NCBI GenBank assembly: GCA_027083915.1
Contig: JALWML010000174.1
Span: 1-6,068, forward strand
DNA: 6,068 nucleotides
Reading direction: 5' to 3'
Source: Lysobacterales bacterium
GTDB lineage: Bacteria; Pseudomonadota; Gammaproteobacteria; Xanthomonadales; Marinicellaceae
Below are positions 1 to 5,135 of the stretch, one piece after another. The translations under genes and the position numbers were made by a program. How positions within the stretch are numbered: the first letter of the stretch is position 1; each line of letters begins with the position of its first letter. The notes beneath the pieces are model-generated. The model was given only the letters and a program-made list of their open reading frames with translations, was not told where the DNA came from and searched no databases.

Positions 1-596
1 GGTGTGCCGGTTTTTAATCGACCAAGTTCAAATCCTGCATCTTCTAATGCTTTTGATAATTCATTTGAAGGATCCTCACCCATCCGGCCTGCCGGAATGG
101 TCTTATTACCGATATGAATAACACCACGAAGAAATGTCCCCGTTGTAAGAACAACAGCCCCTGCCGCAATCTCATCACCGTTTTCTAGTTTTATACCACA
201 AACCGTATGGCCATCCATACGAAAGGCACCAACAGCTCCTTGTATAATTTCTAGATTATCTTGAACAGCAAGAAGCGATTGTACAGCTTGACGGTATAAT
301 TTTCGATCTGCTTGAGTACGAGGACCGCGAACTGCCGGACCCTTTGATCTATTCAACATCCGAAATTGAATACCGGCAAGATCTGCCGCTTTTGCCATAA
401 TCCCATCAAGGGCATCAATTTCGCGAACAAGATGTCCTTTGCCCAATCCCCCAATAGCAGGATTACATGACATTTCACCAATTTTTTTTATATCATAAGT
501 GATAAGAGCCGTATTTGCACCTGCACGTGCCGATGCACTAGCCGCTTCTGCTCCAGCGTGCCCACCACCAATAATAATGACATCAAATACTTTCAT
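1..596 (-). CDS. mnmG: tRNA uridine-5-carboxymethylaminomethyl modification enzyme MnmG (GidA), N-terminal part, truncated by window edge
   Basis: MnmG is the FAD-dependent partner of MnmE. Together they install the (carboxymethyl)aminomethyl group at C5 of the wobble uridine (U34) of certain tRNAs, in the cytoplasm. About 198 codons are visible, starting at ATG 594-596 and running off the left edge; family members are usually about 620 residues, so roughly two thirds is missing. The protein opens with MKVFDVIIIGGGHAG, the Rossmann FAD-binding fingerprint (GGGHAG at residues 10-15). It continues with the family motif CNPAIGGLGKGHLVREIDAL (44-63) and a conserved block around 79-97 (RMLNRSKGPAVRGPRTQAD). 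The last visible residues, LGRLKTGTP, are also typical of GidA. A weak purine-rich stretch (TGAG) precedes the start. It lies downstream of mnmE on the same strand with a 165-bp gap, so it may have its own promoter. In relatives rsmG, parA and parB follow, but they are outside this window. Confidence 0.97.
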   Translation of the reverse strand, partial: MKVFDVIIIGGGHAGAEAASASARAGANTALITYDIKKIGEMSCNPAIGGLGKGHLVREIDALDGIMAKAADLAGIQFRMLNRSKGPAVRGPRTQADRKLYRQAVQSLLAVQDNLEIIQGAVGAFRMDGHTVCGIKLENGDEIAAGAVVLTTGTFLRGVIHIGNKTIPAGRMGEDPSNELSKALEDAGFELGRLKTGT

Positions 597-627
597 ACCA
601 AAATCTCAACAAATAGTTTCGTGACTG

Positions 628-655
628 TGTATCGATACTTAAGCCTATCCGTCAA
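628..655 (-). promoter_or_regulatory. Candidate sigma-70-type promoter for mnmG
   Basis: On the minus strand a TTGACG -35-like hexamer (plus-strand 650-655, 5/6 to TTGACA) is followed after 16 bp by GATACA (628-633), a poor -10 with 3/6. Transcription would start near 621, about 25 nt before the mnmG ATG. The -10 overlaps a perfect 10-bp palindrome, GTATCGATAC (629-638), which could be an operator or chance. The position makes sense because the mnmE-mnmG gap is long for a simple operon, but the weak -10 keeps confidence low. Confidence 0.3.
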
Positions 656-699
656 AGGTTTTATATTTATGGATATTAAATAGTTAATGGTTGTGCCAA

Positions 700-715
700 A
701 GTTTCACGTGAAACA
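700..715. promoter_or_regulatory. parS: parS centromere-like site (ParB binding)
   Basis: The sequence AGTTTCACGTGAAACA matches the widely conserved bacterial parS 16-mer TGTTTCACGTGAAACA at 15 of 16 positions and contains a perfect 14-bp palindrome, GTTTCACGTGAAAC (701-714). In known systems ParB loads at such sites, spreads and slides along the DNA, and the ParA/ParB system moves origin regions apart. The site is in the mnmE-mnmG gap, about 4.1 kb from the predicted origin. That is the expected place in Alphaproteobacteria, where parAB usually lies beyond mnmG and rsmG. ParB itself is not in this window, so its exact consensus in this organism is inferred. Confidence 0.88.
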
Positions 716-718
716 AAT

Positions 719-760
719 GAATCAAAAATCAAGCAGATTCCTGAGTTTCCCACACGATTC
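719..760. promoter_or_regulatory. Cluster of three GANTC (CcrM methylation) sites
   Basis: GAATC at 719-723, GATTC at 736-740 and GATTC at 756-760 sit within 42 bp, immediately beside the parS site and downstream of the mnmE stop codon. In most Alphaproteobacteria GANTC is methylated by the cell-cycle methyltransferase CcrM, and the methylation state can alter promoter activity as the fork passes. The presence of CcrM in this organism is an inference from the lineage. The three sites lie far upstream (over 60 bp) of the candidate mnmG promoter, so a direct promoter effect is not obvious. Confidence 0.5.
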
Positions 761-761
761 A

Positions 762-2090
762 CTACTTACCCACACAAAAATCACTAAAAATTACATCTAA
801 AAGGTCTTCAACATCTACACGGCCAACCAAACGACCCAGTTCTACCGCTGCCAATCTAATATGCTCGGCTGAAATTTCTAATGAATCATGACCGGTATTA
901 ATTGCCAGATCAACATAAGTCAGACAACTTTCCAAAGCTTGCTTTTGTCTTTGCCGGGTAATAAGGGCTGGTTCTTTTCCACCAAATAATTGAGATACTT
1001 TTGCTGTCAGACAAACCAGAAGTTCATCCATCCCCTGTCCAGTCTTTACCGAGATTTCTAAAACATCATCATTTTTTTCAATTGATAAAGCAGCCTTATC
1101 AATTTTATTGATTACTTTAATAATCTCACCATGTGTTTGAACGTCCAGATCATTAAAGTATTGACCCGACTCGACAACCCAAACCACAATATCTGCTTCC
1201 AAACTTTTTTGTTCTGTTCGCCTTATACCTTCTCGTTCGATTAGGTCATCTGTTTTAGATCGAAGCCCCGCCGTATCTGTAAAAACAACAGGAATACCGT
1301 CAATATCCATTTGAACTTCAATCGTATCACGAGTCGTACCTGGTATGTCTGAAACAATTGCCACATCACGATTTGCCAGATAATTCAATATACTCGACTT
1401 ACCAACATTTGGTTCACCAACGAAAACAATTTTCACACCATCACGAATACCCACCCCTCTGGCACTATCAGTTAAATGCCTGGTCATTTCATTTCGCAGG
1501 TGAATCATTTTTTTCATTTGTGACTGAAGCGCCCGTTCATCAACATCTTCTTCTTCTACAAAATCAATTGAAGCTTCATAATAAGCTAGAATCTCAATAA
1601 TTTGTTGTCGCCAGTTTTCAAACACCTTACTGGCTAAACCTTGAGTTTGAGCCAAAGCCTGTTGACGCTGTGCCTGAGTTTGCGCATGAAGCAAATCACC
1701 AAGACCCTCTATTTCCACTAGATCTAAACGACCATTGGCAAAAGCCCGCCGTGTAAACTCTCCCGCTTCTGCCTGAATAAACCCGGAAATTTCTCCAAGT
1801 CCATCAAGAACAGCTTTAATTGATGCGTGACCACCATGAATATGAAACTCTACTATATCTTCACCTGTAAAAGTCGCAGGTGCCGGGAATTTTAAAACCA
1901 AACCTTCATCAAGAATTTCATTAGAAATTGGATGTCTGATTTTACGCAATACAGCATTGCGCGGCGTAATAGACTTTGCACACATTAAATCAAGGCTGGT
2001 AAAAGCATTTGGACCCGATACACGTATTACAGCTATTCCAGCCATACCTGCACCTGATGACAAACTAAAAATCGTATTATTTTCAATCAC
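762..2090 (-). CDS. mnmE: tRNA uridine-5-carboxymethylaminomethyl(34) synthesis GTPase MnmE (TrmE)
   Basis: MnmE is the GTPase partner of MnmG in U34 tRNA modification, using a tetrahydrofolate one-carbon unit and GTP hydrolysis to drive the reaction. The 442-residue protein is normal in length and complete. The N-terminal folate-binding domain is visible (IAVIRVSGP near 19-27, FTGEDIVEFHIHGG 74-87), followed by the helical domain (EAGEFTRRAFANGRLDLVEIEG, about 108-129). The inserted G domain has G1 GEPNVGKS (225-232, including the potassium-coordinating type Asn228), G2 in DIPGTTRD (248-255), G3 DTAG (272-275) and G4 NKID (328-331). The C-terminus FCVGK carries the family's catalytic cysteine motif C-x-G-K (Cys439, usually CIGK). 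The start is GTG (2088-2090): no in-frame ATG exists before an upstream in-frame TAG (2127-2129), and translation from the GTG gives the standard MnmE N-terminus. The ribosome-binding site is weak (GGG about 9 nt upstream). Confidence 0.97.
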   Translation of the reverse strand: MIENNTIFSLSSGAGMAGIAVIRVSGPNAFTSLDLMCAKSITPRNAVLRKIRHPISNEILDEGLVLKFPAPATFTGEDIVEFHIHGGHASIKAVLDGLGEISGFIQAEAGEFTRRAFANGRLDLVEIEGLGDLLHAQTQAQRQQALAQTQGLASKVFENWRQQIIEILAYYEASIDFVEEEDVDERALQSQMKKMIHLRNEMTRHLTDSARGVGIRDGVKIVFVGEPNVGKSSILNYLANRDVAIVSDIPGTTRDTIEVQMDIDGIPVVFTDTAGLRSKTDDLIEREGIRRTEQKSLEADIVVWVVESGQYFNDLDVQTHGEIIKVINKIDKAALSIEKNDDVLEISVKTGQGMDELLVCLTAKVSQLFGGKEPALITRQRQKQALESCLTYVDLAINTGHDSLEISAEHIRLAAVELGRLVGRVDVEDLLDVIFSDFCVGK

Positions 2091-2117
2091 GATGAATACC
2101 CATTTAATTACGGGGTC

Positions 2118-2163
2118 GAATCGATTCTAGGACAAATAAAAATACTATATATCGACACGATTC
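2118..2163. promoter_or_regulatory. Cluster of three GANTC sites upstream of mnmE, two in a palindrome
   Basis: GAATC (2118-2122) and GATTC (2123-2127) abut to form the 10-bp palindrome GAATCGATTC, and a third GATTC lies at 2159-2163. The octamer CGATTCTA occurs twice (2122-2129 and 2158-2165). These sites flank the only -10-like hexamer I see for mnmE (2144-2149), so methylation by a CcrM-type enzyme could influence mnmE transcription. That link is inference; the motif positions are directly visible. Confidence 0.5.
2144..2149 (-). promoter_or_regulatory. Candidate -10 hexamer for mnmE
   Basis: On the minus strand TATAGT matches TATAAT at 5 of 6 positions. Transcription would begin near 2137, leaving a leader of about 47 nt that contains the GAATCGATTC palindrome. 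No convincing -35 lies 16-18 bp upstream. A GATTC site falls in what would be the spacer. The call is weak because the region is AT-rich and such hexamers arise by chance. Confidence 0.25.
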
Positions 2164-2217
2164 TATTTTTCTTTGTAACGACACAATCGAGCAATCGTTA
2201 AACAAATAAAAATTTAA

Positions 2218-2233
2218 GGATTCACGTGAAACA
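2218..2233. promoter_or_regulatory. parS: Second, degenerate parS-like site
   Basis: GGATTCACGTGAAACA matches the parS consensus at 14 of 16 positions; both mismatches are in the left arm (positions 1 and 3). The central 10-bp palindrome TTCACGTGAA and the right arm are intact. It lies 16 bp beyond the rho stop codon, in the rho-mnmE gap, about 1.5 kb from the better site at 700-715. Clusters of several parS sites of varying strength are usual near alphaproteobacterial origins. One-arm damage would be expected to weaken ParB binding. The palindrome could also act as an RNA hairpin at the rho 3' end. Confidence 0.65.
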
Positions 2234-2249
2234 ATCGTATCAAAATATA

Positions 2250-3533
2250 TCAGACATTCATAGAATCGAAAAATTCATTATTATCTTTAGTTTGACGAAG
2301 TTTATCCAACAGGAATTCCATCGCATCAGTTGTACCCATCGGATTAAGAATACGACGTAAAACAAATGTTTTCTTAAGAAGTTCAGGGGTAACAAGCAAT
2401 TCTTCTTTTCGAGTACCAGATTTTAGAATATCAATTGCCGGGAAGACACGCTTATCTGCAATTTTTCGATCAAGAACAATCTCAGAGTTACCTGTTCCTT
2501 TAAATTCTTCAAAAATAACTTCATCCATGCGACTACCCGTATCGATTAAAGCAGTTGAAATAATCGTCAAAGATCCACCTTCTTCAATATTTCGCGCTGC
2601 CCCAAAAAATCTTTTTGGCCGTTGTAATGCATTGGCATCAACACCACCGGTTAAAACCTTACCCGATGAAGGAACCACCGTATTATAAGCGCGACCCAAT
2701 CTGGTAATTGAATCGAGTAAAATAACTACATCACGACCATGTTCAACAAGACGCTTGGCTTTTTCAATAACCATTTCAGCCACCTGTACGTGACGAGATG
2801 CCGGTTCATCAAATGTTGAACTGACAACTTCGCCCTTAACAGAACGTTGCATATCTGTCACTTCTTCAGGTCTCTCATCAATAAGCAACACAATCATATA
2901 ACATTCTGGATGATTTTCAGCGATTGACTTGGCAATATTCTGTAACAAAACAGTCTTACCTGTTCGCGGTGGTGCAACAATAAGACCACGCTGACCTTTA
3001 CCAATTGGCGCAACCAAATCAATAACCCGACCAGAATAGTCTTTTAATGTTGGATCAGAGATTTCCATCTTAAACGCTTCATCAGGATAAAGCGGGGTTA
3101 AGTTATCAAAATGAACTTTATGCTTGGCTTCTTCAGGATCAATGAAATTGACTTTATTGACTTTTAAAAGAGCAAAATAGCGTTCGCCATCTTTTGGCGC
3201 CCGAATCTCACCTTCAACAGTATCACCTGTTTTTAAGCTAAAACGCTTAACCTGGCTTGGGCTTACATAAATATCATCAGGCCCGGCCAAATAATTAGCA
3301 TCAGGTGATCGTAAGAATCCAAAACCATCTTGCAGAACTTCAACAACACCTTCACCGATAATATCAATTTCTTCTTCAGCAAGTTGCTTTAAAATAGCAA
3401 ACATTAATTCCTGCTTACGCAAAGAACTTGCACTTTCAACTTCTAATTCTTCGGCAAAAGATAAAAGTTGAGCTGGCGTTTTTTCTTTAAGATCAAGAAG
3501 TTTGATCTCTGTCATTTCATGAATATCGGTCAT
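2250..3533 (-). CDS. rho: Transcription termination factor Rho
   Basis: Rho is a hexameric ATP-dependent RNA translocase that binds nascent RNA and dislodges RNA polymerase at factor-dependent terminators. The 427-residue protein is complete and close to the E. coli length (419), with no N-terminal insertion. Visible parts are an N-terminal helical domain, the primary RNA-binding cold-shock-like fold with the RNP1 segment DGFGFLRS (69-76), and the RecA-type motor. The motor has Walker A APPRTGKT (187-194), LLIDERPEEVT containing the catalytic glutamate (216-226), Walker B VILLDS (270-275), the Q-loop around LTGGVDAN (294-301) and the R-loop KGTGNSE (345-351). The start is ATG at 3531-3533; there is no clear Shine-Dalgarno. 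A second ATG at codon 7 is possible, and homologues often begin near there. It follows hemE on the same strand after 221 bp containing strong inverted repeats, so a separate promoter and leader-based control are plausible. Confidence 0.98.
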   Translation of the reverse strand: MTDIHEMTEIKLLDLKEKTPAQLLSFAEELEVESASSLRKQELMFAILKQLAEEEIDIIGEGVVEVLQDGFGFLRSPDANYLAGPDDIYVSPSQVKRFSLKTGDTVEGEIRAPKDGERYFALLKVNKVNFIDPEEAKHKVHFDNLTPLYPDEAFKMEISDPTLKDYSGRVIDLVAPIGKGQRGLIVAPPRTGKTVLLQNIAKSIAENHPECYMIVLLIDERPEEVTDMQRSVKGEVVSSTFDEPASRHVQVAEMVIEKAKRLVEHGRDVVILLDSITRLGRAYNTVVPSSGKVLTGGVDANALQRPKRFFGAARNIEEGGSLTIISTALIDTGSRMDEVIFEEFKGTGNSEIVLDRKIADKRVFPAIDILKSGTRKEELLVTPELLKKTFVLRRILNPMGTTDAMEFLLDKLRQTKDNNEFFDSMNV

Positions 3534-3558
3534 CGGTCTAATTCTATTGTAAATAAAT

Positions 3559-3572
3559 GCTGAAATATCAGC
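3559..3572 (-). other. Short hairpin in the rho 5' leader
   Basis: GCTGA (3559-3563) and TCAGC (3568-3572) form a 5-bp stem with a 4-nt loop. On the rho-sense strand it is followed by ATTTATTT and lies about 25 nt before the rho start codon. It is only 1 bp from the larger hairpin at 3574-3608. It could be part of an attenuator-like leader, but the stem is short. Confidence 0.35.
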
Positions 3573-3573
3573 G

Positions 3574-3608
3574 GATAGTCGTTTTATTTTACAAAAATAA
3601 AAACTATC
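3574..3608. repeat. Long AT-rich inverted repeat (hairpin) in the hemE-rho gap
   Basis: GATAGT (3574-3579) pairs with ACTATC (3603-3608), and TTTTATTTT (3582-3590) pairs with AAAATAAAA (3594-3602). That gives 15 perfect base pairs, one 2-nt bulge (CG, 3580-3581) and a 3-nt loop (ACA). It lies 41-75 bp upstream of the rho start. In RNA read towards rho it would be an AU-rich stem, stabilised only at its base by the GATAGT arm. Candidate roles are hemE transcript end, rho leader structure, or a protein-binding palindrome in DNA. The arms are clearly visible; the role is not known. Confidence 0.6.
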
Positions 3609-3622
3609 AAAAGGGAAGGAAA

Positions 3623-3653
3623 TTTAAGCAGCTTTCAACAAAGCCACCTTAAA
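3623..3653. repeat. Interrupted inverted repeat (hairpin) in the hemE-rho gap
   Basis: Outer arms TTTAAG (3623-3628) and CTTAAA (3648-3653) enclose inner arms GCTTT (3631-3635) and AAAGC (3640-3644), with a 4-nt loop and a 2x3 internal loop: 11 bp in all. On the minus strand it is followed by TTTCCTTCCCTTTT, a pyrimidine-rich run interrupted by Cs, so it is a mediocre intrinsic terminator for hemE. It could instead open the rho leader if the candidate promoter at 3659-3688 is real. Confidence 0.4.
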
Positions 3654-3658
3654 GCAAC

Positions 3659-3688
3659 CATATAGCATTTTTATTCAAAACATTCCAA
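3659..3688 (-). promoter_or_regulatory. Candidate rho promoter (extended -10 type)
   Basis: On the minus strand TTGGAA (3683-3688, 4/6 to the -35 consensus) is followed after 18 bp by TATATG (3659-3664, 4/6), preceded by TGC as in an extended -10. Transcription would start near 3652 and give a rho leader of about 120 nt containing the inverted repeats at 3623-3653, 3574-3608 and 3559-3572. Both hexamers are mediocre. Confidence 0.22.
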
Positions 3689-3754
3689 CAATTATTTATA
3701 ATCAACATTTAGAGTGCATCATGCCAACTTGAATTCATTTTAACACGTTTGGCA

Positions 3755-4801
3755 TTAAACGCCGTCAAATTCCCGTACCGTATCAACCATCTGATGAATA
3801 TGAGCAATATCTGTTGTTTGACGAACACCATGACCAAGATTAAAAATATGCCTATCCATCGGAATATATGAAATTATATGTTCAATATTTTCTTTAAGAC
3901 CGGGACCACCAATATCCAATAGAACCGGATCAAGATTTCCCTGAACAACAATATTATCAATCAGATTATTTTTAATCCAATTAACCGGTAAAGACGACTC
4001 CACCCCTATTGCTTGTAAATCAACCTGCCCACAAAAATCTACCTGACCGGCACCCAGACCCTTGGCAAAACCAATAATGGGAACAGTTACACCTCTTTCC
4101 CTCAAACCATTTACAATTTTGGCAATTGGTTTGTAACAATATTTATCTCTTTGCATATCAGGTAAATCGCTAGCCCAACTATCAAAAATTTGTAGCACTT
4201 CAACACCGGCATTAACCTGAGCCTCTAAATAATCAATTGAAGCCAATACCAATTTTTCAATTAAAACATCAAACCAGGCTTCACCTGAAAAAGCGGCCTT
4301 TTTCGATAAAAAACGATCCTGGGACGTACCGCCTTCAATCATATAAGTTGCCACCGTCCATGGGGCACCACAAAAACCAATAAAACTTACATGATCGGCT
4401 AATTCAGGTTTAACATTTTTAATAGTCTCAAAAACCGGACTTAAAAACTCATTGACCTTATCAATCTCTAATTTTTTTACATCAGACATTGATCTGGTCG
4501 TTGAGAGTTTTGGTCCTTCATTTTGAACAAACCCCAAATCAGAACCCATTGCCTGAGGAATAACTAAAATATCTGAAAACAATATTGCAGCATCAATATC
4601 AAATCTTTTCAAAGGTTGTATTGTTACCTCTGCAGCAAGTTCAGGATTATAACACAGATCTAAAAACGACCCTGCTGTTTTACGCACTTGACGATATTCT
4701 TCTAAATACCTTCCTGCTTGTCTCATAAACCATATAGGTCTTCTATGTGGTTTTTTATTTGCCAACACATTCAGTAAGGCTTTTTTATTTGAAGAATTCA
4801 T
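3755..4801 (-). CDS. hemE: Uroporphyrinogen decarboxylase HemE
   Basis: HemE removes the four acetate carboxyl groups of uroporphyrinogen III to give coproporphyrinogen III, a cytoplasmic, cofactor-free step of haem and related tetrapyrrole synthesis. The 348-residue protein is complete (E. coli about 354). It has the N-terminal signature RPIWFMRQAGRY (21-32), whose Arg27 and Arg31 correspond to substrate-carboxylate binding arginines. The catalytic-type aspartate is in FSDILV (Asp77), and the second signature is GFCGAPWT (142-149). Tyr153, Ser208 (FDSWAS) and His324 (NLGHG) sit in the other active-site motifs of the family. ATG at 4799-4801 is the chosen start, with AGAG about 6 nt upstream. 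The gene lies immediately left of the predicted origin and points away from it, as in Caulobacter. A perfect CtrA-type box lies 17 bp upstream of the ATG, so hemE transcription may be tied to the cell cycle. Confidence 0.98.
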   Translation of the reverse strand: MNSSNKKALLNVLANKKPHRRPIWFMRQAGRYLEEYRQVRKTAGSFLDLCYNPELAAEVTIQPLKRFDIDAAILFSDILVIPQAMGSDLGFVQNEGPKLSTTRSMSDVKKLEIDKVNEFLSPVFETIKNVKPELADHVSFIGFCGAPWTVATYMIEGGTSQDRFLSKKAAFSGEAWFDVLIEKLVLASIDYLEAQVNAGVEVLQIFDSWASDLPDMQRDKYCYKPIAKIVNGLRERGVTVPIIGFAKGLGAGQVDFCGQVDLQAIGVESSLPVNWIKNNLIDNIVVQGNLDPVLLDIGGPGLKENIEHIISYIPMDRHIFNLGHGVRQTTDIAHIHQMVDTVREFDGV

Positions 4802-4818
4802 TTCAATCTCTAATAAAG

Positions 4819-4833
4819 TTAATAGAATATTAA
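4819..4833. promoter_or_regulatory. CtrA-binding box (TTAA-N7-TTAA)
   Basis: TTAA at 4819-4822 and TTAA at 4830-4833 are separated by exactly 7 bp, an exact match to the full CtrA recognition motif known from Caulobacter and other Alphaproteobacteria. It is 17 bp upstream of the hemE start codon and at the left edge of the origin gap. In Caulobacter CtrA bound here represses both initiation and a hemE promoter. The AT-rich context makes chance matches possible (a few per cent for this gap by rough estimate), and CtrA is assumed from the lineage. Confidence 0.55.
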
Positions 4834-4856
4834 TAAGGTTGTTTTTGTTGTATAAC

Positions 4857-4865
4857 TGTGGATAG
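4857..4865 (-). promoter_or_regulatory. DnaA box (8/9)
   Basis: On the minus strand the 9-mer is CTATCCACA, one mismatch (position 1) from TTATCCACA. It faces opposite to the other four boxes and lies closest to hemE and the CtrA box. Confidence 0.6.
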
Positions 4866-4889
4866 CGGTGATAACTTGTTATTAGAAAT

Positions 4890-4898
4890 TTATCCAGC
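4890..4898 (+). promoter_or_regulatory. Weak DnaA box (7/9)
   Basis: TTATCCAGC matches the first seven bases of TTATCCACA. A 16-bp imperfect palindrome with arms TGATAAC / GTTATTA (4869-4884) lies just to its left. Taken alone this match would not be convincing; its place between better boxes raises it slightly. Confidence 0.35.
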
Positions 4899-4917
4899 TA
4901 AACAAATTGAAATTCAC

Positions 4918-4926
4918 TTATCCTCA
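4918..4926 (+). promoter_or_regulatory. DnaA box (8/9), abutting the next box
   Basis: TTATCCTCA differs from TTATCCACA only at position 7. It ends exactly where the exact box at 4927 begins, giving two boxes head to tail with zero spacing. Confidence 0.5.
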
Positions 4927-4935
4927 TTATTCACA
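4927..4935 (+). promoter_or_regulatory. DnaA box (exact TTATNCACA)
   Basis: TTATTCACA is an exact match to TTATNCACA. It sits centrally in the left half of the origin gap, directly following the 8/9 box on the same strand, and is a likely high-affinity site. Confidence 0.75.
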
Positions 4936-4994
4936 AATTTGCAACGAGACATAAGCACGCGTAAAATCAATAAAAATTAGATTACTCGAAATTT

Positions 4995-5007
4995 TATCAA
5001 CGGGTTT
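4995..5007 (+). promoter_or_regulatory. IHF-like site (12/13)
   Basis: TATCAACGGGTTT matches the IHF consensus WATCAANNNNTTR except at the last base. It lies between the central and right DnaA boxes, a position where IHF-induced bending would be useful at an origin. Single IHF-like matches are common in AT-rich DNA. Confidence 0.35.
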
Positions 5008-5044
5008 TCCTTAAGCAAAAAGTTTTTCGTGTCTTTTGTTTTCG

Positions 5045-5053
5045 TTATACACA
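5045..5053 (+). promoter_or_regulatory. DnaA box (exact TTATNCACA), right end of origin
   Basis: TTATACACA is an exact match to TTATNCACA, in the same orientation as the central boxes and about 110 bp to their right. It is preceded by a near-repeat TTTTCGT (5024-5030 and 5039-5045). It is the box nearest the candidate unwinding region at 5121-5157. Confidence 0.7.
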
Positions 5054-5105
5054 ATTAATAAAATTTGGAGAAAACCTAGTTTAAGACGATCACAAAGTCT
5101 GAAAC

Positions 5106-5135
5106 TTGACTTGCATCTAAAAGTAAAAATTTTAT
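5106..5135 (+). promoter_or_regulatory. Candidate promoter for the DUF299 regulator gene
   Basis: TTGACT (5106-5111, 5/6 to the -35 consensus) is followed after 18 bp by TTTTAT (5130-5135, 4/6 to TATAAT). A transcript would start near 5142, about 25 nt before the TTG start codon. It overlaps the AT-rich candidate unwinding element, so transcription and origin opening would share the same DNA. Confidence 0.4.

Noticed and set aside
524..529. CACGTG core inside mnmG as a third parS
   Set aside because: The flanks (CTG on the left, CCG on the right) do not match the parS arms; it is coding sequence.
675..688. TTAA-N4-TTAA in the mnmE-mnmG gap as a CtrA box
   Set aside because: The spacing is 4 bp; the CtrA motif needs 7.
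1358..1600. Plus-strand 80-codon open frame
   Set aside because: It lies wholly antisense to the well-conserved mnmE G domain and helical region, and the translation resembles no family I know; it is a shadow of mnmE.
2176..2200. Inverted repeat TAACGA / TCGTTA between rho and mnmE as the rho terminator
   Set aside because: The stem is 6 bp with a 13-nt loop, and the downstream minus-strand sequence is A-rich, not U-rich.
3513..3515. ATG at rho codon 7 as the true start
   Set aside because: It has no better ribosome-binding site than the first ATG. It stays possible because homologues often begin near here, but the sequence alone does not decide it, so the longer form was kept.
3671..3679. 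TTATTCAAA in the hemE-rho gap as a DnaA box
   Set aside because: It is 8/9 but isolated, with no other box nearby and in very AT-rich DNA; likely chance.
3721..3755. Inverted repeat ATGCCAA / TTGGCAT just past the hemE stop as an intrinsic terminator
   Set aside because: The 7-bp stem has a 21-nt loop and is not followed by a U-run on the minus strand, so it is a poor terminator; noted only as a weak hairpin.
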